Position numbers and translations under genes: made by a program | Shown here: one piece after another, positions 34,502 to 43,400 of the stretch | Numbering within the stretch: the stretch's first letter is position 1 | Layout of the letters: each line of letters begins with the position of its first letter | Assembly: GCA_964590645.1 (NCBI GenBank) | Contig: CAZPYJ010000021.1 | Span: 1-64,000 of the forward strand | Origin: JAGNHN01 sp964590645 | GTDB lineage: Bacteria > Bacteroidota > Bacteroidia > Bacteroidales > JAGNHN01 | Direction: 5' to 3' | Length of the DNA: 64,000 nt | The notes under the pieces: model-generated | The model's input: only the letters and a program-made list of their open reading frames with translations | What the model was told of the DNA's origin: nothing | Databases searched by the model: none

Positions 34502-34509
34502 CAAAAATA
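34502..34509 (-). promoter_or_regulatory. -7 element TATTTTTG of leuS
   Basis: On the minus strand this reads TATTTTTG (TAnnTTTG), 26 nt before the ATG. A strong AAAGGAG ribosome binding site lies between. Confidence 0.6.
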
Positions 34510-34683
34510 GGAAAATCGCAAGGGAAAGGCCTTTATACTTTGTCCTGCTTATGCCGGAAGGCTTCACAAATGTATTTTCGTATTCAGGCATTTCCTTTCA
34601 CAATCCACAAATCAGGGATTATTCCTTTTGGACCCTATCGGGTCAAATGTTATCAAATTCACAAGAAATAGATGCATATATGA

Positions 34684-34691
34684 TACATTTG
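34684..34691 (+). promoter_or_regulatory. -7 element TACATTTG of the membrane protein gene
   Basis: TACATTTG is a full TAnnTTTG match, 26 nt before ATG 34718. The -33 region has no TTTG. Confidence 0.55.
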
Positions 34692-34717
34692 ATGCCTAGT
34701 CCCCAATTCCAATCACA

Positions 34718-36136
34718 ATGAAGTCGGATTCAAGCAGTTTCTCCCCCTTCTTCAAAATCATTCTCCTCTTGTTTGGCGCCATCCTCTTGTGTTTTATGGG
34801 ATGGAAAAACCACTATCCGCTGTTTCATTATGATTCTGGCGCATATATTTATCCGGCCTTCGAGTTTTATGTGCCCAAAGACCGTCCCCTCATCTACGGT
34901 CTATTTGTCCGTTTGTTCAGCCTGAACTACAGCCTTTGGGGGGTGATATTGGCACAGGGCTTCATCCTTTCGCTGTCGCTGTATTACTACTTCGCGCATT
35001 TTGCACATCCCCGAAGAAGCACCATCCTATTCATTTTCTGCCTCTTCGTGCTGACTTTCCTTACCACTGCTCCGATTTATGTCAGTATGATTTCCCCTGA
35101 TATCTTCACTTCCATATTGATATTAAATCTTGGATTATTGCTTTTTATGAAGCAGATCGGGAAGCTTGATTTAGTGATCATCACTTTTCTGTTTATGCTG
35201 AGCCTGGCAGTGCATAACGCTCACTTTCTGTTGGGCTTTCTCGTGCTGATGCTGGTTTCGATCGGATGGCTTTTTAAGCGTGTAAAGGAATTATTCCCTC
35301 ATCTCTCACTAAAGAGAATGGGCTATATATGGACGGTCTTTGTCGCTGCCTGGCTGCTGAGTGCCTCGGTTCATTACCTGCAAGCCCGGACCGGAGAACA
35401 TATTTATGGCCACGTTTTTACCACTGGTGAAGGTGGCCCGATCTTCCTGATGTCCAGGTTCAGCCAAACCGGAATCCTGGCCGATTTCCTTGAGGAGCAC
35501 TGCGATCAGCATCAATATAGCCTTTGCCAATACAGAGACAGTCTTCCGGATGATATGGATTTTCTGTGGAAGGAAGACAGCCCCTTATATAAAACGGGAG
35601 GCTGGAAGAAGAATGAGGAGGAATACAAAGGGATGATTTTTGACATCCTGAGCAGCCCGAAGTACCTGGGTGCTTTTATCTGGAAGAGCCTGGAAACCAG
35701 CATTGCACTCTTTTTCAGCTTTGATGCGATACAGGCACCGGTGATCAGGGAAATCGAATATGCAGATCGTTTTATCAATAAGTGTTATCCCGCGTATCGC
35801 AATGAGTATCTTCAATCCCTCCAAAACAACAATAAGATCAATCCGATGGTGGATCGCTTAAACCGATTGCAAGAGGGCGTATTTGCCCTCACCTTCCTCC
35901 TTCTGCCCTTCCTTTTCATTTTCTCCGCCAGCATCTCCAAAAAACAAAAGGCTTTGTATTTGTATTTCTTTGGATTTCTTGTCCTCAATGCTTTCGTTTG
36001 CGCTTCCTTATCCATCATCGATACAAGATACCAGGGCCGGATAGTATGGCTGCTGTGCATTCCTTTCCTCCTCCTGCTTTTTGAGTCGGGCCTGCTCGTG
36101 GATCTCAGAAGAAGACTGTTTGACAGCGACCAATGA
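34718..36136 (+). CDS. Polytopic membrane protein of unknown function (possible GT-C-like)
   Basis: A 472-aa protein with about ten membrane helices and two sizeable non-membrane stretches (about 215-335). I do not recognise a named family. After the first helix comes HYPLFHYDSGAYIYPAFEFYVPKDRPLIYGLFVRLFSL. The acidic D-S pair in a loop after helix 1, followed by PxDRPxxYG, resembles the catalytic first loop of GT-C glycosyltransferases that use lipid-linked sugar donors, but this is only a resemblance. A second loop has a C-x7-C pair (EHCDQHQYSLC). It has its own promoter and no obvious partner genes. Confidence 0.7.
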   Translation: MKSDSSSFSPFFKIILLLFGAILLCFMGWKNHYPLFHYDSGAYIYPAFEFYVPKDRPLIYGLFVRLFSLNYSLWGVILAQGFILSLSLYYYFAHFAHPRRSTILFIFCLFVLTFLTTAPIYVSMISPDIFTSILILNLGLLLFMKQIGKLDLVIITFLFMLSLAVHNAHFLLGFLVLMLVSIGWLFKRVKELFPHLSLKRMGYIWTVFVAAWLLSASVHYLQARTGEHIYGHVFTTGEGGPIFLMSRFSQTGILADFLEEHCDQHQYSLCQYRDSLPDDMDFLWKEDSPLYKTGGWKKNEEEYKGMIFDILSSPKYLGAFIWKSLETSIALFFSFDAIQAPVIREIEYADRFINKCYPAYRNEYLQSLQNNNKINPMVDRLNRLQEGVFALTFLLLPFLFIFSASISKKQKALYLYFFGFLVLNAFVCASLSIIDTRYQGRIVWLLCIPFLLLLFESGLLVDLRRRLFDSDQ

Positions 36137-36206
36137 GGAAAACCCATATTTCCGCATTGCTTCCAAGCCTGTGGCTTCTGCAAGGACATTGCTGAGAGAT
36201 ACTCCC

Positions 36207-36214
36207 TATATTTG
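36207..36214 (+). promoter_or_regulatory. -7 element TATATTTG of the yicC-gmk-nadD operon
   Basis: TATATTTG matches TAnnTTTG, 17 nt before ATG 36232, giving a very short leader. Confidence 0.55.
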
Positions 36215-36231
36215 TAGGAATTATTCCTGCT

Positions 36232-37107
36232 ATGATCAAATCAATGACCGGCTTTGGCAAAAGCGAAGTGATTTTGCCCCAACATAAACTCAGCGTGGAG
36301 ATCCGCTGCCTCAACAGCAAGCAGCTCGACCTGAACCTGAAAATTCCCCAGGCCTACCGTGAATGGGAACATTGGGTCAGGACGGAATGCAGCAAAAAGC
36401 TTTTGCGCGGAAAAGTGGATGTGTCGGTGTATTTGGATTTCGCTTCCGGAGAAAGTCCGTACAGCCTGAATACCGCTCTGGCCCTGGAATATTATGCCGC
36501 TCTCCAGGCCCTGGGGGAGCAGATTGGCCATCCTCCGGGAGACCAGAGTTTGTCGCTCATCCTGAAAATGCCCGATGTGCTCAAAGCCGAGAAAGATCTT
36601 CCGGATGAAGAAGGCCAGGCGCAGTTTAAGCTGGCCGTGACGGAAGCCCTGAAACAGGTGGACGTTTTCCGGGTGCAGGAAGCACAGGCTCTGGAAGCCG
36701 ACCTGCGGCACAGGGTAGGCCTGATCCTGGAAGGACTGGAGAAGCTTACAGCGATGGATGGCAAGCGGCTGGAGAATGTGAAAGAAAAGTTGCGCAAAGC
36801 CCTGGCCCAGCTTCCGGAAGGCATCAATGCCGACGAGAACCGCTTTGAACAGGAGCTGATTTATTATCTGGAGAAGCTGGATATCACGGAAGAACAAGTC
36901 CGCCTGACCAAGCATTGTGCGTATTTCCTGGAAACCCTGGATGCTCCGGATTCCGAAGGCAAGAAGCTGGGTTTTATCACCCAGGAGATGGGGCGTGAGA
37001 TCAATACCATTGGCAGCAAGGCCAACGACCACGATTTGCAGCGCATCGTGGTGGGGATGAAGGATGAACTGGAAAAGATCAAGGAGCAATTATTTAATAT
37101 TTTATGA
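36232..37107 (+). CDS. YicC/YloC family endoribonuclease
   Basis: A 291-aa protein of the YicC family, whose members are metal-dependent RNases acting on small RNAs and stress transcripts. The N-terminus MIKSMTGFGKSEV is the family hallmark. The C-terminal block (KLGFITQEMGREINTIGSKANDHDLQRIVVGMKDELEKIKEQ; words LGFITQEMGREINT, GSKAND) is the conserved DUF1732 region with putative catalytic His and Asp. It begins an operon with gmk and nadD; each gene overlaps the next by 4 nt (ATGA). The yicC-gmk pairing is widespread. Confidence 0.95.
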   Translation: MIKSMTGFGKSEVILPQHKLSVEIRCLNSKQLDLNLKIPQAYREWEHWVRTECSKKLLRGKVDVSVYLDFASGESPYSLNTALALEYYAALQALGEQIGHPPGDQSLSLILKMPDVLKAEKDLPDEEGQAQFKLAVTEALKQVDVFRVQEAQALEADLRHRVGLILEGLEKLTAMDGKRLENVKEKLRKALAQLPEGINADENRFEQELIYYLEKLDITEEQVRLTKHCAYFLETLDAPDSEGKKLGFITQEMGREINTIGSKANDHDLQRIVVGMKDELEKIKEQLFNIL

Positions 37108-37706
37108 CAGATGTGACGGGCCCTTCTTACGGGCGGCTGGTCATTGTTTCCGCCCCTTCCGGCACTGGTAAGTCCACCATTGTCAGGGCCCTCCTGCAAT
37201 CGGACCTGAACCTGCATTTTTCGGTGTCGGCTTGCAATCGCCCTCCCCGGCCAAAGGAAGTGGATGGGGTGGATTATCATTTTCTCTCTCCGGAAGACTT
37301 TGCGCGGAAGATCAGGGAGGGAGCTTTTCTGGAATGGGAAGAAGTGTATCCCGGTCGTTTTTACGGCAGCCTTCGTTCGGATGTGGAAGCCTTGCTGGCC
37401 GAAGGAAAGAATGTGATTTTCGATGTGGATGTGGTGGGGGGCTTGAATATTAAGAAAGCCTATGAATCCCTTGCCCTGGCGATCATCCTGCTTCCTCCAT
37501 CCATAAAGGTATTGGAGGAAAGACTGCGGATGCGGGGCACCGAGGATGAGGATGAGTTGCAGGTGCGTTTGGAGAAAGCGGAGGAAGAGATGGCCTTTGC
37601 GCCCCGCTTCGATTTGCAGATCATCAATGAAGACCTGCGCGATACCATCCCGCGAACCAAAGCCCTGATCACGCGTTTTCTTCAGGATGAAAAGCCAATC
37701 CAATGA
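37104..37706 (+). CDS. gmk: Guanylate kinase
   Basis: Phosphorylates GMP to GDP (200 aa, usual length). The P-loop SAPSGTGKST is at about 16-25. The GMP-binding segment has VSACNRPPRPKEVDGVDYHFLSPEDF, with S, R and Y contacts, and FLEWEEVYPGRFYGS. The LID and core motif DVDVVGGLNIK and the C-terminal RFDLQIINEDL are present. It overlaps yicC and nadD by 4 nt on either side, implying coupled translation. Confidence 0.97.
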   Translation: MTDVTGPSYGRLVIVSAPSGTGKSTIVRALLQSDLNLHFSVSACNRPPRPKEVDGVDYHFLSPEDFARKIREGAFLEWEEVYPGRFYGSLRSDVEALLAEGKNVIFDVDVVGGLNIKKAYESLALAIILLPPSIKVLEERLRMRGTEDEDELQVRLEKAEEEMAFAPRFDLQIINEDLRDTIPRTKALITRFLQDEKPIQ

Positions 37707-38293
37707 TACCAAGTAAAAAGACCGGCCTGTTCTTTGGTTCCTTTAATCCTATCCATACAGGCCATCTCATCCTGGCGCATTATATGCTCGAGTTCACAGG
37801 CCTGGATCAGGTGTGGTTTGTGGTCTCGCCCCAGAATCCGTTTAAAAAGCGCCAGCCTCTGCTGGAAGATCATCACCGCCTGGCACTGCTTAAAGAAGCC
37901 ATTGAAGACGATCCCCGTTTCCGGGCCATTGATATCGAGCTCCGGCTTCCCCGGCCTTCTTATACCATTCATACGCTGACACATTTGCGGGAACAGTATC
38001 CCGTTCGGGAATTTGTCCTCATTATGGGGCTCGACATCCTGCCTGCCTTTCATAAATGGAAGCAGTATGAACAGATACTGAACGACTATCAGCTTTATGT
38101 TTATCCCCGCCCGGGAGATCATCCGCACCCCTACGAAGGTCATCCTTCTGTACATTTGATCAAGGGGGTTCCTCAGTTTGAGATCTCATCCAGCTTTATC
38201 CGGGAAAGCATCAGCAATGGAAAAGATATGCGCTATTTTCTCCCCGAGCGCGTCAACCGCTATATCCGTGAAATGCATTTTTATGAAGGGTAG
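37703..38293 (+). CDS. nadD: Nicotinate-nucleotide adenylyltransferase
   Basis: Adenylates nicotinate mononucleotide to deamido-NAD in NAD synthesis (196 aa). It carries the nucleotidyltransferase motifs GLFFGSFNPIHTGHLILAHY (GxFNPxHxGH at about 10-21) and ISSSFIRES near residue 155 (ISSTxIR). The central IMGLDILPAFHKWKQYEQIL binds the nicotinate moiety in relatives. It is the last gene of the yicC-gmk-nadD operon. The DUF4402 cluster begins 60 nt further on, on the opposite strand. Confidence 0.95.
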   Translation: MIPSKKTGLFFGSFNPIHTGHLILAHYMLEFTGLDQVWFVVSPQNPFKKRQPLLEDHHRLALLKEAIEDDPRFRAIDIELRLPRPSYTIHTLTHLREQYPVREFVLIMGLDILPAFHKWKQYEQILNDYQLYVYPRPGDHPHPYEGHPSVHLIKGVPQFEISSSFIRESISNGKDMRYFLPERVNRYIREMHFYEG

Positions 38294-38352
38294 GACTGAG
38301 CCCTGACTCTGGTGGCCCCGACCGATGCGAATTGGCGTGAGCAGAACCGGAT

Positions 38353-38826
38353 TCAGTTATATGCCAGACAAACCTCAAAGACCCCTGTAAAATGTTTTCT
38401 CAACTGCGCTCCTATCATCACGGGGGAAGCCTGAACAGCAAAAGAATAGGAGCCATCATTATTGATCACAACATTCTGCTCCCGGCTGGTGGTAAAGCCT
38501 GTAACTACAATAACATCTTCTCCGGAATAGGCATTTACCGAAGTGGGAAGGCTCAGGAAACATACCGCAGCCGGACGTGCGGACAGCTCAAAACCGGCAG
38601 CGCACATTTCCAAATCCTGCAGGCTGAGGGCATCAGATTTACTGCCTCCTTTCCTCTCCCAGATCAGATCTGCCGTTTTTCCTATACTTAATGGCTCCAG
38701 GATACAGGCCGAGGCGAAAGCTGAAGTCTTCTTCATAGTTCGATGCTCCGTCGCTTGTCCAATTACCTTGAGGGGAACCCCAAAGTGAAAGAGGAGGTAA
38801 ACGAGAATGATGAAGGTGTTTCTCAC
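38353..38826 (-). CDS. DUF4402 family pilin-like subunit
   Basis: An exported 157-aa protein. The start is GTG 38826, as an in-frame TAG lies a few codons upstream and the GTG begins a signal peptide (MRNTFIILVYLLFHFGVPLKVIGQA). The mature sequence has the DUF4402 pattern: ASACILEPLSIGKTADLIWER near the N-terminus (compare ATARIVQPLEIVKQADLAFG in the paralogues) and the C-terminal strand GVFEVCLAYN (compare STFDVIVAYN). It is the most diverged subunit of the locus and has four cysteines, unlike the others. Upstream lie a sigma-54-like promoter (38857-38872) and an inverted repeat (38945-38965). It is likely a minor or specialised subunit of the fibre built by the chaperone-usher genes at 45774-49692. 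Confidence 0.75.
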   Translation of the reverse strand: MRNTFIILVYLLFHFGVPLKVIGQATEHRTMKKTSAFASACILEPLSIGKTADLIWERKGGSKSDALSLQDLEMCAAGFELSARPAAVCFLSLPTSVNAYSGEDVIVVTGFTTSREQNVVINNDGSYSFAVQASPVMIGAQLRKHFTGVFEVCLAYN

Positions 38827-38856
38827 GGATTTGCCTGACTAAGAATGCGGCCTCTG

Positions 38857-38872
38857 TCAAGCACCATACCAA
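38857..38872 (-). promoter_or_regulatory. Sigma-54-like promoter of the 38353 DUF4402 gene
   Basis: On the minus strand TTGGTATGGTGCTTGA, against the consensus YTGGCACGnnnnTTGC: GG and TTG are 10 nt apart as required, but the -12 GC is GA. It shares TGG-A-GG---TTGA with the promoters of the two paralogues. Confidence 0.5.
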
Positions 38873-38944
38873 AGCAAATCTCTTATTGTATATGCTTGGT
38901 TTTCTGATATTTAAAAGGGGATGGGCAATAAAGAAAAATGCCCC

Positions 38945-38965
38945 TTCTCCGTCAATATCGGAGAG
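38945..38965. promoter_or_regulatory. Candidate activator site (inverted repeat, N7 spacer)
   Basis: TTCTCCG-N7-CGGAGAG, six to seven paired bases. It begins 88 nt upstream of the sigma-54-like promoter; the paralogous genes have TTTGTCC-N7-GGACARA at 89 nt. Same geometry, different letters. Confidence 0.4.
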
Positions 38966-39048
38966 AAAGGCCTTCAGAATCGTAGAGGAAAAAATAAGGA
39001 GCCGCCTCCTGAGAAACGACCCCTGACAATGCAATGGCTTTTTGGTAA

Positions 39049-39347
39049 TCAATTATAGGCTACTGCAACATCAAAAGTCCCGGAATAGAGGCCCTGGTTT
39101 TGTTTGGCACTGACCATCAAACTGGCCCCGATATGCAAGGTAGCAACTCCCTGTGCATCCAGGCTGGATGTAGTCCCAAGGCTGCTCACAAAGTCCTTTA
39201 CCACCATACTTTTATTACCTGAACGATGCGGGCCAAACTTGTGGCACTGCTGCTGGCTGAGGCACTCCCGCTTCCCAAGGCCCAAAGACTTTCCGTAGCG
39301 AGGACTGAGATGAGAAAGATGAGGATGAATAGAAGTGGATGTTTCAT
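39049..39347 (-). pseudogene. DUF4402 gene with internal deletion and frameshift
   Basis: From ATG 39347 the reading frame gives a good signal peptide (MKHPLLFILIFLISVLATESLWA) and the start of a DUF4402 domain (SASASSSATSLARIVQVIK), then stops at 39198. The remainder, in another frame, encodes VKDFVSSLGTTSSLDAQGVATLHIGASL..GLYSGTFDVAVAYN, which aligns with the last 55 residues of the intact paralogues. About 75 codons between ARIVQ and DFVSSLG are missing. It is therefore a decayed copy, not a short gene; the 106-codon open frame across it is accidental at its 5' end. No sigma-54-like promoter remains in front of it. Confidence 0.8.
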
Positions 39348-39384
39348 TGTGGTTTAAATACGTGGACATTCATTTTAACAAGAA

Positions 39385-39408
39385 GGCGCTACCCCGAAGG
39401 GTGGCGCC
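39385..39408 (-). terminator. Terminator of the 39432 DUF4402 gene
   Basis: GGCGCTACCC pairs with GGGTGGCGCC around a CGAA loop (one G-U pair). On the minus strand a T-rich tract follows. A similar hairpin follows the paralogue at 49806. Confidence 0.75.
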
Positions 39409-39431
39409 CGATTTCAGAAGTTATGTTGATT

Positions 39432-39953
39432 TTAGTTGTAAGCAACAATCACATCGAAGGTACTGCTGTAAAGGCCGGGAGCCTGGTTGGCTTCCACGTT
39501 CAGGGTGGCACCTACTACGAGAGTGGCTGTTCCCTGATTGCTCAGGCTGCTGGTAGCGCCCAGGCTGCTGACGAAGTTATCCACTTCCATTTCATCGTTG
39601 CCAGACTCAATGTCGATGGAGCTCGGCAGATCGATGGTGAAAGAAGCACCGGGATAACCCTGGATGTCGAAGCTGGCGGCACTGTTTACATTGCCGGCAG
39701 CGATCAGGGTAACGCCACCCATACCGGAACGGCTTCCGTCGAGGGCGATGCTTACACTTCCGTCGGCGATGCCGGCAGCAATGTTCCCGAAGGCCAGGTC
39801 AGCCTGTTTTACGATTTCCAGGGGCTGCACGATCCGGGCGGTAGCGGTGGCGGTTCCGGTAGCGGAAGCGGTGACAACCACAGTGGCCATTACATTGTTT
39901 CCGAGGAAGAAAGCAGCGAGGAGGCTGGCAAAAACGATCAGATTCTTTTTCAT
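39432..39953 (-). CDS. DUF4402 family major pilin-like subunit, copy 1
   Basis: A 173-aa exported subunit with a signal peptide (MKKNLIVFASLLAAFFLGNNVMA). A Thr/Ala-rich start (TVVVTASATGTATATARIVQ) is followed by a beta-sandwich DUF4402 domain with PLEIVKQADLAFGNIAAG, GGVTLIAAGNV, FTIDLPSSIDI and the C-terminal strand GLYSSTFDVIVAYN. No cysteines occur. Known background: DUF4402 genes in other Gram-negative bacteria often lie beside PapD-like chaperones and ushers, so polymerisation by strand exchange is plausible here. It is nearly identical to copy 2 at 49806 (three residue differences, all near the C-terminus). Its promoter region has a sigma-54-like element and candidate activator sites. 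Confidence 0.85.
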   Translation of the reverse strand: MKKNLIVFASLLAAFFLGNNVMATVVVTASATGTATATARIVQPLEIVKQADLAFGNIAAGIADGSVSIALDGSRSGMGGVTLIAAGNVNSAASFDIQGYPGASFTIDLPSSIDIESGNDEMEVDNFVSSLGATSSLSNQGTATLVVGATLNVEANQAPGLYSSTFDVIVAYN

Positions 39954-40036
39954 TGTTTTGTGTTTTTTAGGGTTAGTGTTTGTGTTGATGCCAAACCCTT
40001 TTCAATGCCCGTGCCAGAAGGTGGCACGCACACATA
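39551..40036. repeat. 486-bp direct repeat, copy 1
   Basis: Identical, base for base as far as I can read, to 49925-50410 (offset 10,374). It covers most of the DUF4402 coding region, its leader and the sigma-54-like promoter. Similarity falls on both sides. Confidence 0.85.
40002..40016 (-). promoter_or_regulatory. Sigma-54-like promoter of DUF4402 copy 1
   Basis: On the minus strand TGGCACGGGCATTGA: the -24 TGGCACG is perfect, and TTG is correctly spaced (GG-N10-GA), with A in place of the last consensus C. It lies about 50 nt upstream of the ATG. The -24 part is also one arm of a GTGCCA-N5-TGGCAC palindrome. Confidence 0.65.
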
Positions 40037-40090
40037 ACACAATGTTTTTCAGATATTAATGGGAATTCGCCTTTTGGCACAGACCCGGGA

Positions 40091-40131
40091 TTTGTCCCAC
40101 CCAAGGACAGAAATGCCAGAAGATGGACAAA
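40091..40131. promoter_or_regulatory. Candidate activator (enhancer) sites of DUF4402 copy 1
   Basis: TTTGTCC (40091-40097), 7-nt spacer, GGACAGA (40105-40111), and a third half-site GGACAAA at 40125, 20 nt further. The same three half-sites at the same spacing precede copy 2, although the surrounding bases differ. The distance to the sigma-54-like element (about 90 nt) is typical for NtrC-type activators. Confidence 0.6.
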
Positions 40132-40266
40132 AAGGCAAGAATGGGGCGCTTCCGGATAAAAATGTGATGATTTTTGGAATACAATGGGGGCAAATACAGC
40201 TGCTCTTTTCTATGAATATTTGCCTAAGAATCACATTGACAAATACATACACCAAATCCGCAGATA

Positions 40267-40298
40267 TTTGGCAGTATAAGAAGCTTGCCCTATATTTG
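40267..40298 (+). promoter_or_regulatory. Promoter TTTG-N20-TATATTTG of the phosphorelay/chaperone-usher operon
   Basis: -33 TTTG (40267-40270) and -7 TATATTTG (40291-40298) with 20-nt spacing, a near-perfect primary sigma promoter. A leader of roughly 100 nt precedes the GTG start at 40408. Confidence 0.75.
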
Positions 40299-40407
40299 AG
40301 CTTGTCTATCAATTGATTGCACCACTATACCAACTTGCATCACCAGCTATCAGGCTGTCAATAATAATGGTCCGAAATACTTGTGAAACTAATAGGAGGA
40401 AATTGCT

Positions 40408-43400
40408 GTGCATACTTTTACCCTGACAGAAGTTCAAAACCGCTCCCCTTTCGGATACGCTGCTTTAAGGTATATTGCTGATACGGAACATACTCAGGCC
40501 GACTTTGTGCTGCTTGACCTTAACGATCCTGCACAAGAGCTGATAGGGATTCCGAAAGAGGACCTGCGTGGCCGTAGGCTCACCGAAATATTTCCACAAA
40601 TACGGGAGGAGCGTTTCGACTGGTTGGATTTCCTGGAAGGTCCGGCCAGGCGGGGTGAAGTATGCTCGGCGAAACAATACCTCCATTGCCTGAGCCGCCA
40701 TATCAAAATTCAGGCATACGGGCTTTCTGAGGATGTCTGCCTCTGCCTGTTCACGGAAAGGTCTGAGGATAAAGCCGATGTTGACCGCCTTCTCGAGATT
40801 AAGGAGCAATATGAGCTGGCCATCAACGGCTCCAATGACGGGATATGGGACTGGGATCTTCAAACCAATGAGCTTTACCTTTCCCGCCGCTGGAAAGAGA
40901 TGCTGGGTTTTGTTGAAGAGGAGCTTGAAAACACCTTTCAAACTTTTTCCACCTTGCTTTTCGAAGAAGACAGGGAACGGGTAACCGCATTTGTGCAAAA
41001 ATACCTGAATGGCGAGATCAATCAGTACGCCATTGAATTCAGGATGAAGCACAAAGATGGCAGTCTGCGATGGATAGAGGCCAAAGGGGAGGCCCTGCGC
41101 AATGAGGAAGGCATCCCCTACCGGATGGCAGGCTCACACAGTGATATCACCGACAGGAAAAACCGCGAAATTGAGCTCCGGACCATTCTTGAAACCACAG
41201 TAGACGGGTTTTATATTGCCGATGCCCAGGGTCGTCTGCTCAGTGTAAATAATACCCTCTGTCAGATGCTGGAATATGACAGAGAGGAGTTGCTGCAGCT
41301 CACAATGTTCGATTTTGTGGCGCCTCCCCCTCCCTCCACGGTGAAGGAAAGGATCGACCATATTATCAATAAGGGGAAAGGCCTGTTCGAATGTTTCTAC
41401 CGTAGCCGGAGCGGAGAAATGATAGAAGTGGAGATCAGCGCCACCTGCCTTTGCCAGGGAATGAAGCGGCTGGTGGTTTTTGTGCGCGATATTCGACAAC
41501 GAAAAATGGCAGAAAGGCAACTTCAGGATAGCTTTTCCAAATATCGCCAGATCGCGGAAAACATCTCTGATGTGGTATTCACCACCGACCTGCAATTTAA
41601 TACAACCTACATAAGCCCCTCCGTGGAGAAGATGGTAGGCGACCCCCCGGAGGTACATATTCGTAAACCGCTTTTGCAAAAATTCCCTCCGGAAAGCATA
41701 CAGGCCTTTTATCAAATTCTGAAAGAAGAATTACAAAAAGAAGGAAAATCCGAGGTGGATAAAGACCGCTCCCGCATTCTTGAGGTAGAACAATACCGAA
41801 ATGATGGCAGCACATTCACCGCCAGTATCAGCATTAAGTTCATCCGCGATGCAGAGGGAATACCTATTGGCATACAGGGATTGACACGCGATATATCCGC
41901 ACAGAAAAAGGCGGAAAAAACCATCGCCTATTACTCCGATATGCAGGAGTTGCTCATTAAAATTGCTTCAACCTATATTGATATCCACCTGGATGAGGTC
42001 AGCGATATGATCAACACCTCACTGAAAGAACTCGGAGAATTTGTGAATGCCGACCGGGCCTATATTTTTGATTACGACTGGGGCAACAATACCACGAGCA
42101 ATACCTTCGAGTGGTGCTCTCCGGGCACCTCGCCCCAGATTGAAGAATTGCAGGATGTCCCCCTGGATTATATTCCCCATTGGGTGGAAACCCACAAAAA
42201 GGGAGAAGTGATGAGCATTCCCGATGTGTATGCCCTGCCGGAAGGAGATGGCGTAAGGGAAATCCTGGAGCCGCAGGAGGTCAAAAGCCTGCTGGCTTTA
42301 CCTATGATGGACGGGAAGGATTGCATTGGTTTTATCGGGTTCGACTCCGTTCAGCATTATCATCTCTACTCTGGAAATGAAGTGAAGCTCCTTTTGATCT
42401 TCTCAAAAATGCTGGTGAATGTGCGTAAGCGCCGGGCTCAGGACCTGCTGCTCACCAAAATGAAAGAAGATGCCGAGCAGGCCAGCAAAGCCAAATCTGA
42501 ATTCCTGGCCAATATGAGCCACGAGATCCGTACCCCGCTCAATGCCGTCATAGGATTCACAGACTTGCTATTGAAGACAGAGCTGGATGAAGTACAAGCC
42601 GACTTTATGGAGTCGGTGAATCAATCGGCCCTGGTGTTGCTTGAGCTGATCAGCGACATTCTGGACTATTCCAAAATTGAGGCCGGAAAGCTGGAACTGA
42701 ATGAGGACAATACCCATATCCGGGAATTGTGTGGCCAGATCGCCGATATCGTCAAGCTCAAGGCCCACGCCAAACACCTGGAGTTTCTGGTAAACATTCA
42801 GGAATGTATCCCCCAGACCGTGCTGGTCGATTCCATCCGCCTGCGACAGGTATTGATCAATCTTCTGTGGAATGCAATCAAATTCACCGATGAGGGAGAA
42901 GTGGAGCTGGGGTTGCAGTATTCCCGTGCCGCAGACAAGCCGCACCTTGGTGCTTTCACCTTCTATGTCAGAGATACCGGACTTGGCATTCCAGTTGAAA
43001 GACAAGAGGACATCCTCAGCGCATTCGTCCAGATCCAACCCGCTGCCAACCGGAAATACAGCGGCACCGGACTGGGTCTGCCCATCTCCGTCAGCATCCT
43101 CGAAAAAATGGGAAGCAGGCTGGAAATCGAAAGTGAACCGGACAAAGGAAGCCTTTTCCGCTTTACCATTGAACTGCCTATCATTAAAGACGATGCCCCC
43201 GCTTTGGGCAAGGGCAATGCCATCCGCAAAGTGCTTTGTGTGGATGATAATAACACCAATTTGAAAATCCTGTCCCGAATGCTTGAAAACCAGGAAATTG
43301 AATCAAGTTCCGTGGCTTCTTCCGCACAGGTTCCCGGGATGGATCTTCATCCATATGATCTGCTAATCGTGGATTATGAAATGCCTGAAATGAATGGGCT

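Noticed and set aside
39049..39369. Reading the 106-codon frame as a genuine short DUF4402 gene
   Set aside because: Its first half is not a signal peptide, whereas another frame supplies a perfect one. A deleted, frameshifted pseudogene explains both halves.
39339..40037. Plus-strand frame of 232 codons across DUF4402 copy 1 (and its twin at 49743-50411)
   Set aside because: It is antisense to the DUF4402 gene and crosses its leader; the minus-strand frame has signal peptide, domain, promoter and terminator.
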